Source: Elysia crispata (taxonomy: Eukaryota; Mollusca; Gastropoda; Plakobranchidae). From it: 64,000 bases of DNA. The stretch is taken from NCBI GenBank assembly GCA_033675545.1, contig JAWDGP010002483.1, positions 1,117,501 through 1,181,500 on the forward strand, written 5' to 3'. Positions 1 to 10,998 of this stretch are shown here, one piece after another. Below the pieces are notes generated by a model that was not told the DNA's origin, did no database searches, and saw nothing but the letters and a program-made list of their open reading frames with translations. Every line of letters begins with the position of its first letter. Position 1 is the stretch's first letter. The position numbers and the translations under genes are program-made.

Positions 1-358
1 CAGTTCTACCTCGCCGATGTTACTAGACCTATACTTGGCGCAGATTTCTTCACTGCCAATGGCCTGGCAATTGACCTTCGGGGCAAGCGTCTTCTCTCAC
101 TTGACAATGTCTCTTTCCTACTCAAAGAAAGTCAGTCTTCTCCTACACTCGCGGGGTTATGTACACACCCTCCAAACGAGTATGCAGATCTCCTCCAAGA
201 GTTCCCCGAGCTCCTTACACCACATTTCAACAATCCCCTCAACAAGCATGGTGTAGAGCACCACATCGTCACCCACGGCCCGCCCACACATGCCCATGCT
301 AGACGGCTCGATAAAGACAAACTGTCTGCTGCTAAAGCAGAGTTCTTAAAAAAGGAAG
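1..358 (+). mobile_element. Ty3/gypsy LTR retrotransposon fossil, pol fragment (protease end to start of RT region)
   Basis: One forward frame reads as the protease-to-reverse-transcriptase part of a Ty3/gypsy polyprotein. The protease-end motif RPILGADFF lies near the left edge. It is followed by the usual linker (PELLTPHFNN) and the pre-RT stretch VEHHIVTHGPPTHARAR-like, then RRLDKDKLSAAKAEF. This order is characteristic of metazoan gypsy pol. The element is cut by the window edge, and no RT core, RNase H or integrase follows, so it is a broken, truncated fossil. Age cannot be judged without other copies; the readable part suggests it is not very ancient. Confidence 0.82.
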
Positions 359-776
359 TAGGCCTAGACTACTCTACTGTCTGAAGAGTCAGTCAAGAGA
401 AGTGGCTACTGTCACTACATAACCAGTAGAGGGGACATAAGAGGTTTGATTTCCGTGGAATTTTGGGGCAGGTGGTTGTACTAGTGTCACATGGTTGGAG
501 AAACTCGCCCGGTATACGTAGAGTTGTGCCGTACACAAGTTCAGCGGGTGACCCCGATACTGAACTCGCTAGTAACCAGGCATAGATCTAGATCCACTTA
601 ACAAAATTAACAAGGCTTGAAAGAAGCAGAAGTTATACATCAAGTTGATGTCTTGTGTCGTGAGTTCGTCGTAGTCACTGAGAGAGAGAGCTGTGTTATT
701 GTCCAAAAAAGGAAGTAGGACTAGACTATTCTACTGTCTGAAGAGTCAGTCAAGAGAAGTGGCTACTGTCACTACA
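348..776. repeat. 72-bp direct repeat pair flanking 285 bp
   Basis: A 72-bp block at 348-419 recurs at 705-776 with very few differences; both begin AAAAAAGGAAGTAGG and end GGCTACTGTCACTACA. The 285 bp between them contain no gene. The first copy directly abuts the gypsy pol fragment, so the pair may be retrotransposon-derived (part of a terminal or untranslated region) or a local duplication. Which one cannot be decided from one locus. Confidence 0.7.
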
Positions 777-1317
777 CCACACATATGTTTTCAAAACCTT
801 CAATTTGGTTGAAAATGATATATTTCTATTTTTAAGAATGGTGCCCATTTTTTGGAAAGAAGCCTTTGCAAATTATAGGTAGAGAGGAATGTAGATAGAT
901 AGATTGATAGAGTGTAGAGAGATAAAGAGACATATTAATAGATGGAAGATAGCCAGATTGACGGACACACAGATAGAAAGAGAGAGTAAGCGAGTGAGAG
1001 GGAGAGAGACAGATTGCTTATAGCTCAGTCTGCAGAACGCTTTGTCGGCTGCATGTTCTATCTTTAAAATAAATACTTATTAAGTCAGCTATGTATAAAT
1101 AAATGTATGCTCTAGTGTTGATCAGTACCTATATCTTGGTAAAAAAAATTTAACTAGATTTAAACAAAAACAACGTGATGTATTTTATTACAATTCTGGC
1201 TTTCATCGTTTTTAAATCCGATGTACAGCATTTCTAAGAAAAACACAAACAAACTGACCACATAGTGTAAAGGTACATAAGGGCGACTCAATCCTCAGCC
1301 TCGTATTGCTAGAGAAG
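777..1317. other. intergenic, no gene seen
   Basis: AT-rich sequence with a GATA/GAGA-rich patch around 890-1010. No open frame with recognisable similarity and no convincing splice-site pairs were found. Confidence 0.6.
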
Positions 1318-2696
1318 GTGAAATGCTATAATTGCCCTTTTTAAACTGCTGAAAGGTTATAAAAAAAAATATAAAACGGGTTATATAGTCAGTGGAATAC
1401 CAGTCATGCCTGGACATACTTTTACTAGTGTTAATTTTGTAAAAAGTATAGGACGTCAAGATGGCTGGAAAGAGCGTAAAACTGTATGGCTATTTTTTTT
1501 TAAAAGTTATAACACGTCTAGATAGATTTAGACTAAGTAAATAATTGAGAAATCCTTGAATTGGCGACGATCAATCACAGATCAGTTCACATGAGACTAA
1601 AGTTCTTTAAACTTACGGGATCCTCCTTGTCTGAAGTGATTGTGTCATTTCTCAAACACTGGGATGACATTTCTCCGGACGTCAACATCTCGAGTAGAGC
1701 CTCTGTCTCGTTCCTTAAGGTAAGCAAGTGCATTTGACTTTACCCTTTGAGGGAGTCCACATCGCTAGCCAAGGATGACAGAAAGTCAGATTTGTCGTTT
1801 AGAATTTTTTTATACGTGTCAGAGAAGTTCTTGAGAGCCTTGTCTTGTTCACGCTGAAATACCTGTCTGAGGGAATCTAGACTGGCCAGTATTTCTCCTT
1901 TGGCTTCGGTACGAAACTGGGCGAGCTCTGTGGATACTTTAAAATCAAGTTGGATCAGTTTATTCAGGTTGTTATTGTTGTCAATCTTATCTTACATTCG
2001 ATTCTCTATCAAATCTAGTTTTTTTTTAATCAATAATCTAGTTTTTTTTTCATCAATACTGTGCTCGAAAGAATCACTTCTATCAGTCAAGTCCTTTTCA
2101 AGTTGTCCTATTCTGTCTTCTATTCTGTTTTGTAAAAAGTAACTTATATCGGTGATGCCAGTTTTTAGTGTCCTTACCTTATCGCTTACTTCTTTCTGCA
2201 TATGCACCATTTATCTTCCAGTTTGTCTATGTTATCTTCTAGATTTTTCACAGACTCGCTCACCAGCAGCTGCAATGTGGTGAAAAGTTGCTTAGAAGTT
2301 CCTGCCATTTCACTCTCTTCATACATCTAGTTTCCTGTCTGACCCGGATTTTGCACTAGATTGGTAGTACTCAAGACCTCTCTGTCCTGGATGTCCACAC
2401 CTCGGAGTTGACAAGTGAACAAAGTGACAGTCTTCCTGCTCGAAAAGCTCAATTCGCTCAATTCTCAATTATTTACTTCGTCTAAATCTATCTCCATGTG
2501 TTATAACTTTAAAAAAAAAATTAGCCGTACAGATTTACGCCCTTTCCATCCATGTTGACGTCCTATACTTTTTACAAAATTAACACTAGTAAAAGTATGT
2601 ACAGGCATGACTGGTATTCCACTGACTATATAACCCTTTTTATAATTTTTTTTATAACCTTTCAGCAGTTTAAAAAGGGCAATTATAGCATTTCAT

Positions 2697-2697
<1 letters not shown>
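1318..2697. mobile_element. TIR-bracketed element with ~235-bp inverted arms (probably a non-autonomous DNA transposon)
   Basis: The left arm (about 1318-1552) and right arm (about 2462-2697) are inverted copies of each other over about 235 bp with only scattered mismatches. Both outer ends read TGAAATGCTATAATTGCCC inward, and both inner ends reach AAATAATTGAGAA. The 0.9-kb centre holds a decayed coiled-coil reading frame on the minus strand. The right outer end runs into a (TA)n tract, so a target-site duplication cannot be read. No transposase is visible. It could be a foldback/MITE-like element that has captured host gene sequence, or a palindromic rearrangement. Confidence 0.7.
1617..2326 (-). 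pseudogene. decayed coiled-coil gene fragment inside the inverted-repeat element
   Basis: Read on the minus strand, this stretch gives a broken but clearly protein-like sequence. It begins MYEESEMAGTSKQLFTTLQL, changes frame near 2210, continues as a charged heptad-rich region (IEDRIGQLEKDLTDRSDSF), passes a stop near 1992, and resumes as KVSTELAQFRTEAKGEILAS and NFSDTYKKILNDKSDFLSS. It then approaches a good donor, CCC|GTAAGT, at 1617. The spacing of hydrophobic residues suggests a coiled coil such as that of TRIM-type or similar scaffold proteins, but I do not recognise the family. At least one frameshift and two stops make a working product unlikely. The donor suggests capture of genomic rather than cDNA sequence. 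Confidence 0.5.

Positions 2698-2698
<1 letters not shown>

Positions 2699-2754
<56 letters not shown>
2699..2754. repeat. (TA)n microsatellite
   Basis: An uninterrupted TA dinucleotide run abutting the right arm of the inverted-repeat element. It creates false Ile-Tyr open frames on both strands. Confidence 0.95.
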
Positions 2755-2757
<3 letters not shown>

Positions 2758-4305
2758 AGCCTCGACTTTGGACCTGGTGGGTTCTGTTTTAAACACAGAC
2801 ATGTTGGCGATGCTGTGAAAGAGAACGCCAGAAGCAGCCTGGCCCTTGTCTGATTTCGACGAGACGGAGACGTCGGTACACTCTTCACAGGTCAGGACAC
2901 AGCATTGTTTTCGTATCTCATGTTTTATAGGAGGGGGTTCCCTGACCAGTTTAAGACTCAGGCCTGGGTTTTGAAATAAAGGAGATATCATGTATAGTTT
3001 ATGACAATTAAGAAGAGGAGCATGACAATATAGATTTTCCTATGTAAAACATTCTTCTGATAAGATATTGATCACAATTGTTGATGGATGGTTCGACTTT
3101 GAGTCGTGAGAGACTCTTTACAAACAAGATTTTGATGGCAATACAAAGCTCTTATGCCGTTAAGCCAAGGCTACAAATGATCAGCGCGATGGCATAATCT
3201 GAACATTTTCCAGCCTCAACGGTGTTGCTAGAGGCAAATACAGAATAAGGTAGCATAAGCTTTTTGCGTACAAATTTAGTGTAGCAGCGATTACATTGTA
3301 AGATGGCTGTAGATTTAACTGGTGTGAGAGATAGAGTTAACGTTTATACAAAAAAAAAAAAAAAAGAAAAAGAAAAAGAAATCTAGCTCAAGCTAGCAAA
3401 AAAACAAAACAAAACAAAAAAAAAAAACAGTTATTGCAAATTTTTGTGATGTATGGCGTTTAGAGCCAAAGACTCAAATGTGAAAATAAAAAAAAAATTA
3501 AGCTCTTTCACTTTTTTGGAAAGATCATTTTATTTACCTGGAGAGGAAAACTCTCTTTGATTTACATAATACAAGTTTCGGTGAACTATGACAAATATGA
3601 TAAGAGAGTGTATCATTGAAGGACAACTGATCTTAACGCATATTAAGACCCATAATAAGAAAACGTTTACTTGCAGTATCAAATTAATAATCTACAGAAA
3701 AATTTGTTACGAAGCGATATATTCGATCCAAGTCCATTATTTCCATGCTATATGCAGTTACTGTTATTTTGTTTAATTCCTTTGTATGTTTTGTGGCGTT
3801 TGGACTATTGAATCTTGGACAATGATACTTTTGATAGACTAACCCGTGACGAATGTATATATCCGAGGTTGTGAAGAGAGATTACCACAGAGGAGACCAA
3901 GAGCTTACTTCCTCAGTTCAGACTTATATCTCGACACAGTCGGATGATACTTTAATAATTCAATTAAACTAGAAAACCCAAAGGTTCATCTTGTGTTTCT
4001 TATTCATTGGATAAGTGCTACAGTTTCACCTTTCCTTCATTTTTTTTTTCTCAAAGTAAATACTGAAACATCTGCTGATGTGCCAAGCTAAGCTTTAAAT
4101 TATTGGAAATATAAATATAGAAAGGTTGACAAGTTGACAGATTCACAGGTTGACAGGTTCTGGCTCTAGGCAGAGAAATGATGTGGAGACAGGCAGGAAA
4201 GTTTCACACGTGGAGGTAGTGGTATTAACTATTAGTTAATTACGGAAGCAATCTCAACATTGAAACATTACCGCGAGCACTGTTACCACAGCAACAACAT
4301 TAACA
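2755..4305. other. intergenic; one unassigned minus-strand frame at 2760-2991, A-rich patches
   Basis: The minus strand of 2760-2991 is open and reads like protein (for example IRKQCCVLTCEECTDVSV, with paired cysteines). I could not assign a family. It may be another exon of the same captured or decayed gene found in the neighbouring inverted-repeat element. From 3000 to 4300 there are only A-rich runs (3350-3430) and short uninformative frames. Confidence 0.4.
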
Positions 4306-4310
4306 GCACC

Positions 4311-4357
4311 CCCCCCCCCCAAAAAAAAAAAAAAAAAATCTATTCCTACCACTATAT

Positions 4358-4400
<43 letters not shown>

Positions 4401-4455
4401 TACCACTACTACTACTACTACTACTGCTTCTACTACGACGACTACTACTACTAAA
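4311..4455. repeat. C10-A18 homopolymer junction followed by a (CTA)n tract
   Basis: A run of C changes abruptly to a run of A (4311-4338), followed by (CTA)n with CCA and CGA interruptions (about 4355-4453). It produces spurious Val, Tyr and Ser homopolymer frames in several readings. Confidence 0.9.
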
Positions 4456-5870
4456 CGCTTCAATCATTTCTAAACATCCCAAAGGGGACTTTTTCACTAA
4501 ATTTCAACAACATAGTTTCTAAGTGGAAAAGCGTTCTGTGGTGGATTTGCCAGAACATGTACTTGTGGTTCGTTGAACCCGAGGACGGGTCTGAGGGTGA
4601 GATTAGTTCATTTGATGCAAGGTATTTTAAGAGAGTCAAAGAAGGAATTAAAAAAAAAAAAACGGGGATTTTACTCTGTTCGTTGAATGCAAGGTGTTCT
4701 TTGAATCCGAGTTCGTTGGATTCGAGGTGTACTTGGAAGGTTTCATTTCCTCCTCCTTGGTTTGAATAAATAATTTATTCATTATGATAATTAGACCTAA
4801 GTTACTGATTTCCATCACTTAGATTTTCTTGAGATACTGTACACACAACTTTAAATATACATGTTTTGTTTGAGAAGTCCTACTAGTTTTAATATAAAAA
4901 ATTGCACTATCACTAGTGCGTGTATCACGTTTGAATTCTGATAAAATAGATGCATATATCTGAAAATTCAGCTTTAACGTAACTGCTTTTCTCGTCTTAA
5001 TGGAATTTTAAACTAAAACAAGACAGAAAAAGCCGCAGTACAGGTACATGAATCAAAAAAATATTTAGAGCTGGATCAACGTAAATGTTCTTATCACTGA
5101 AAATAAATAGGCATCCATTTTTTCGTCTATCAAATTATTGATTTAAATGATTAGGAACAGCCTCAGAAGTATTTGTGAAGTTTATGGTTCACAAATACTT
5201 TTACTTTTAGGCCGACTTACCTTTACTTTACTTTATATGAAATTCTTCATAGACTTAGTCATTTTAAATAATCCTGGTTAAGAAAGAAGTAAATTTGAAG
5301 ATTAAGTTTAAAATTTTAAATTGCATTGACCTTCTACATATTGGCTATAAGCATATCTTTTTCAGATTATATATGCATAATTTTGTTATGTTTTAAATTT
5401 GATTAAAAGAGAGAGTGGAAGAGACAGAAAGAATGACAAAGTGGGCAGATAAGAGACAAAAACTGTCATAAAGATAAACTCAACTATAAATAGGTGTCAA
5501 AAACACAGATCCAGAGGTAAGCAGACGGGCAGTGCATTCAAAGATAAAGAAAGAGAGACAAGTTAAAAGACTGAGAAAGTAACACTTGAAAAAAAAAAAA
5601 AAAAGAAACAAAATTTTCAATATTAACAAATCATATTTGAAAGAAAACAAAGAGACAAAAGCACCACCTTTTCTTCAAGAGTTTTATTTTAATTTAAACC
5701 ATCCAAATCAACTTTATTTCATAAATCTATATTGTGAAGTGGACTAGTGAAACAACATTTAATCAATTGATGAACATACAGTGACATAATAATTCCATAA
5801 TCAAAAAGGCAATAAAATTATCAGACTTCCAAAATTTTCACAAACTTTACAAAAAGAAAAAAAACGTGTA
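4456..5870. other. intergenic, no gene seen
   Basis: AT-rich DNA between the microsatellite and the 3' side of POLR2K. The part nearest POLR2K (about 5640-5990) is probably its 3' UTR and flank. No other coding signal was found. Confidence 0.5.
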
Positions 5871-5876
5871 TTTATT
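5871..5876 (-). promoter_or_regulatory. candidate polyadenylation signal of POLR2K (AATAAA, minus strand)
   Basis: TTTATT on the plus strand gives AATAAA about 115 nt downstream of the POLR2K stop. A second copy lies at 5713-5718. Either could serve; no transcript end can be seen from sequence. Confidence 0.4.
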
Positions 5877-5991
5877 TTTTTTTTTAAGTTGATGAGGTAA
5901 AGGAGATGATGATGATGATGATGTCATTGACAAAGTAGTGAACTGGCATGATGTATCTGTCCTGATGATGAAGAATGATGAAAAGGATTGC

Positions 5992-8075
5992 TCATCTGGC
6001 ATCAAACACAATCACTGATGTGTGTTAAGGAATATAAAGTAATATAGGCAACTTTAGTGAGTTTTTGAAAGTTTTTCTAAATGAAATAATAAGCAAAAAA
6101 ATAAAAATGATACATATTCAGAACTCAAGTTTTTGTCTGCAGATTGACCTTAGAAGACCAATACATTAAAAAACCTAATAAGGTTTTGATATTCTACTAA
6201 TACATGTAATGATTTTGACTGATAGCCCAGTTACTAAACATGTGAAACAGTCCTGAGATAAAAGTTTTGGAAATGATAGCCTCATGCTAGGGCAGGAACT
6301 TTAGGAAAAAGACTGGGCCACTTGCTAGTTCATTCTGTTTACATTAATTGATTAAGCTTTTATTTTTACTTTATTTGAATTGGTAATGAAGTTAAATGAT
6401 AACCCCTGCTGTAATTAATCAAACATGTTAATCATATTTAAAAATGTTGAAATGATGTATTTCTTTGGAAACTAATGAAAATCAGATCTATACTAATATT
6501 TGAATATCAAACATTGATCTCATTTGAGTTGTGATTTTATTGGTTTGTTTTTACACTTCTAGCCTTAAACCTGACAACCGGAATAAATTTAGCGCTTTGC
6601 CAGAACTTATTTTTTTGCAAAAAATTCAGTAGGGTAGGAACGGTACCAAAAAATGAAGATTGTAAGCCTTAGGACGAAAAGATTTTTTACAAGAAAATGC
6701 GATGGGTTATATCTTGAGTGGGGAACAATTGCTACTTAAAGAACTTGAGCTTGAAAACATTCATAGTCTGTATCTCCATTTGAAAGATTGTTTTCAGAAC
6801 TTGAAAAGTCATTCAAAGGTTTCAAAAAGGTTTCGTTTCTATATACATAAATGTTTCTTCTAGAGTTTGTAAAACTGAAACTAAATTGAAACTTTTGTTT
6901 GAAAGTGTATCAAATCAACGGAGTTAAATTCAGTAAAACTTTTATAACTCTATAAGTTACATTCTGAATCAGGAGCAGCTTTGTAATAAATTTTATGAAA
7001 CAAAGCAAATAGTTTCTGCACAGTATGGGACGGTTTACGCAGCAGTTGAAGGATTGGTAAAGGTAAAAAAAATTGGTCTAATTTTTCATAGGGGGTGCTT
7101 TAAATGCCTCAACAATAAATGGCAGTGCTTGCAAATAATCCTTGAAAACGCCTCAGTGAGTTAAGCAAAGCTCTTACAATTAAAAATCAGAGTTGGAGGA
7201 GACAAGTTTTGAAGCCAGATTTCAAAGGATACGTCTTCTGGTTCTTTTCTTATACATAATTCTGTAGCCACACTCTCTGCACCGGATTGGATCTCTGGCT
7301 TTTATTTCACTTTCTGCATGACATTCTGAAAAATTCAGATTTAAAGAAAGAGACACCATAAGCGCAGCCTAATGAAAAATTAAACAAAGAGATACTTTTT
7401 AGATTTAGGAAATAACTTCTACAAGAAATTGATAATTATGATAAACTTTACTGTGCTGTGCCATTGGCATCAACAGGGACAGCTTTTTTACGTGCTACTT
7501 AATAATTTAAACAATTTAGAAGAAAAAAATAAATGTAACTGATGAAACTGTGTAAACTTAAAGCTTATAGCGTATATACATTTTGAAATGTTCTGAGATA
7601 GAAACAGTTTCACTGTTACTAGTGTTAGATTATTTCGAAAGTACTGAAATCACTTTGAAGAGGTTGAAAACAACAAAAAATAGAGGTGCAAAGGACCCAA
7701 GTGAACAGATTTTAGAAAACACAAAATACCTTTAATCTTATAATTTCAGACAAATCACTTCAAAAAGTAAAAAGCGTTTCAAAAGGCTTGATGATAACTA
7801 AGATTCATACCTGCATAAAGCAAACTCCATGAAAAAATATTCCTTTCTTATCCATTATTAGGAAATACTGAAAAGGTTCAAGCAACATAAATCTGATGTT
7901 TATCACATAATCAAAAGACTTGAAGGTTGATCTAAAAGATCCAGAAGTACCTGAGAAGATCACTTTTATCATTTTGTTACATTATCTTACCGCCACAGAT
8001 GTATATCATTGTCTGTTGTTTTGGAGGGTTTAGAGGGTTTTCCTTCCCTGGGTCTCCAGAGGGAGTTGCTGACAT
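5992..8075 (-). CDS. POLR2K: DNA-directed RNA polymerases I, II and III subunit RPABC4 (Rpb12)
   Basis: Three coding exons on the minus strand: 8075-7991, 7325-7233 and 6014-5992, giving 66 aa with all phases agreeing. The protein starts [14 protein letters not shown]. It then has [17 protein letters not shown] and [20 protein letters not shown] and ends LIVFDAR. The two Cys pairs (CGEC, CREC) form the zinc-ribbon site of Rpb12, and the [13 protein letters not shown] core and VFDAR tail are near-invariant in animals. Human POLR2K is 58 aa; the extra length is at the N-terminus. The protein is a shared subunit of all three nuclear RNA polymerases. A good acceptor (TTTTAG, exon from 8088) just upstream of the ATG implies at least one 5' UTR exon farther right. 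The last intron is U12-type; without it the frame would run into a stop four codons past KKRTRR and lose the conserved C-terminus. Confidence 0.95.
6015..7232 (-). other. U12-type (minor spliceosome) GT-AG intron of POLR2K
   Basis: The donor at 7232 reads GTATCCTTTG, which matches the U12 5' splice-site consensus exactly. The sequence TTCCTTAAC at 6032-6024 matches the U12 branch-site consensus. Its adenosines lie about 10 nt from the acceptor CAG ending at 6015, the tight spacing typical of U12 introns. Splicing here joins the codon C|TG (Leu) and restores the conserved LIVFDAR ending. Confidence 0.93.
7326..7990 (-). other. POLR2K second-to-third exon intron (U2-type), no other feature
   Basis: The donor is GCG|GTAAGA and the acceptor TTTTTCAG|AATG, both standard U2 type. 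No embedded gene or recognisable element was seen. Confidence 0.8.
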
Positions 8076-8619
8076 TTTGCTCTAAAGTCTAAAACACACA
8101 AAAGAAAACAAAAAAAAAACAACCAGGAATATATGTCACATTTGTGTCACCATTGTTTTCCCTAATGAGAATAACAACTTTCTTTTTTCATGGATGGCTC
8201 TCAAAATAAACTAGCAAGCCTCCAATTTCTTTTCATTAACGCTCAGCTGCTGTGACTCCATATTTCATGACTAATGATCAAAACTTTCTAATTTTTCAAT
8301 TTATTTTTTTAAATAAATTACCTAAGTCAAGAAATGCACAAACAAATTTCTTTTTACAATAGAAAAAAATATTGCATTCACTTCAACTTTTTGAAAATTA
8401 TATTTAAAAAAAAAACAACATTCTTCCTTCTCACTTACATCAAATAGACATATTTCTGATTTGTTAAATTAAATTTTCGTTGGTTTCATTTCAAACCGTT
8501 GATTATACAAAAATCTCTAAATAGACTATTCCATACTTATAATACAAGCTTTTAGTTATGTCTAGTAAGTCCTGTTATAAAATTCCAAAGTCTCCCTGCT
8601 AAAAATAGAGTTTGAACTA

Positions 8620-9067
8620 CAGTAGAAACTTCATAATTCGAATGGTATGAGAATGGATTAAAACTTTGAATTAAGAGAATTCGAATTACAAAAAGTGGCA
8701 TAAATGAATCTATGACTCATTGACTGAATGTGTACTGTGTCTGCAATGAGCAACTCTGCTTTGCTACGAGATATACTACTAGAAGTCTTTTCTTAGTGAA
8801 TTAGCTCCCTCCTTGCTTTGTTAGCGCACCAATCAGCCGTTCTCAGGCAGTTATTAGCTTTGCTTGCTGCTCGAGAGATTCATGTAGTACTTTTGTAATA
8901 CCTTATGGAGTGGTATTGACTTCGAATAAACAGAAGCAAACCAGAAAGATTTTGAAACACGAGTTTGATTTTAACAAAGGCAAAGAGAAAAAAAAATCTA
9001 TCCTCTCACAAAATTCGGTTTATGAGAAATTCGAATAATCAGACTTCGGTTTTTGAGGTTTCCACTG
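8620..9067. mobile_element. pogo/Tigger-like MITE with TA target duplication
   Basis: The left end reads TA-CAGTAGAAACTTCATAAT and the right end, reverse-complemented, TA-CAGTGGAAACCTCAAAAA. These are imperfect terminal inverted repeats beginning CAGT, followed by AATTCGAA-type words, and each flanked by TA. The CAGT start, TA duplication and ~450-bp size fit non-autonomous pogo/Tigger elements. No transposase is present; the internal 70-codon frame has no recognisable similarity. Confidence 0.7.
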
Positions 9068-10962
9068 TAGGAAATTTGCATTATTACGATAAAACTAGAC
9101 AAAGGAAATCAATTAAATCTAAATATTTCATGTTGTACAAGAGCCCTTTGGGAGTCAATCTTTCACTCAGACAATAAAAATAAGGCTTTATTTGAATCTG
9201 ACTTGATTAGTAACATAGCCAGCATTAATAAGTTCAGTTAAAAATCCTTGGCATGTACTACTCCGGTCCTCTGGCAGTTTAGGATACTTAGCTGAGTGTA
9301 TCAGACACCGTCAATCACCCTCTCCTTAATATCTAGTGCTGCTGGCTGCAGATTCTTGTCAAACTTAAAGCATGCAACTGCAAGCACCACACACACACAC
9401 AAATGAAACAACAGAGCATTGCAGTTCTTTTCTTTAGCCAGGACAAATGTTTTTAAATACCGGTTCCAAAAAAACAAGCTGGTGGTTTAAAATTAATCAG
9501 ATCTTTTTGTCAGAATCCCATCTCCGAATATTTTTTATTTTTTAATAAAATTTTAAGAAGTAAATTTATTGACTTTGAATTAACCAAGAATTGGAACTTT
9601 CTGGTTTAGATTCGAATGATTGAACTCCATTATGTTTGATTTAAATACTTATATACTGCAGATCCACTGAGCTGTGGTTTGGCACTAAGGTTACAATTAA
9701 TATATTATTAATTTTAGGCCAAAAAATGGAGATTGTTGCACCTGCTTTGACCAAATTCATTGGTGTCCAAGCAGAAGCTAAGACAATCAAGATAGGGCAA
9801 AACAGTTGTGTTGAACAAATCAATAGAAATTTCAATCATTTACAGACACCATGATTATTTGATCTTTCCTCTCAGCAGAGAAAGCTGGAGTTTAAGTAGT
9901 TCCTATCTGAGAAAAATTTCTCATTTTGAGGTTTTAGGGTGCAGAAACCTGTTTTTTTTTTTTATTAACTACCTATCAACACTCTAATTTCTTCTTTTGA
10001 AATTCCTAAATAGAATTAACAGTATTTATTCATACATCTGCTGCTCATAATCCATCAACTGAAACCAAAATTTATTCATTTAGATGCCTGAACCATAAAA
10101 GAAATATTCAACAAGACTTAAAAACCCAACTTTTAATCATGGTTAAATATTTCTATTTTTTAGCAAGCATACACAGACTAGCTTAGCAAACTACTAGATC
10201 TCTAGTCACAGCAAATAGGTCAATTTGGTGTAGATCTAAATGAGAACATCGAATACTTTCAGAAAAATAAAGTAGAATGTTCCTAACACCACCCCCATTT
10301 TCAACAGGCCAATATTTGCCATTAAGCACTCATTAATGCCTCTTGAAAGATACCAATAAAAAAGAGCTACGCATTATAATCCTATCCAAATATATTAATT
10401 ACTAACGTACCCAATCAAATTTTAAGAATAATCTAGATCTAACTTTTAATCTCTATTATATACAACAGTAGTCAGATACAATGTATTTGAAACTTGTAAG
10501 TTCTAGATCTAGTAGATCTGAGGAATCTAACATGGAAAATAGGCCTACTTCTGATTGAAATCCAGATACCTAGAGAAAAATTGTTGCACATCAATCTTAA
10601 CCTAGCGTAGAGAAAAATTGTTACACGTCAGTCTTTACAGCAGGGAGAGCTTACATTTTTAACGACAATTTCAGACCTCTCGACAGTAGTTTAATTTATT
10701 TCAAGTGCTGACAATGACACTATGGTACATAATGTGCTCGAGTCTGATTTTATGTATCCTACGCGAGTTGTCGAACACTAATTTGGCATGGCACAATTTT
10801 ACTGCTTTCGGCATTGAGGAGAGCATGTCATTAAGTTAACATCGAAAAAAAAAATCGATAAAATTAGTTTCATATTCTTTTTGTTTCGTTTAGTACGGAA
10901 CTAAATCAGTTATAATTAAGTATTGCCGTGCTTAGTAGACTCTTAATTTCTTTTTAGACACT

Positions 10963-10998
10963 CCCCCCCCCCCCAAAAAAAAAAAAAAAAAAAAAAAA
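10963..10998. repeat. C12-A24 homopolymer junction
   Basis: A run of C followed at once by a run of A, in the same order as at 4311-4338 and 48805-48835. Confidence 0.95.

Noticed and set aside
7222-7233. Read-through C-terminus RRRIL for POLR2K
   Set aside because: It would lose the invariant VFDAR ending; the U12 donor here and a matching small exon at 6014-5992 explain the gene.
9727-9858. 43-codon plus-strand frame starting MEIVAPALTKF
   Set aside because: Protein-like composition but too short, with no supporting splice sites or recognised similarity.
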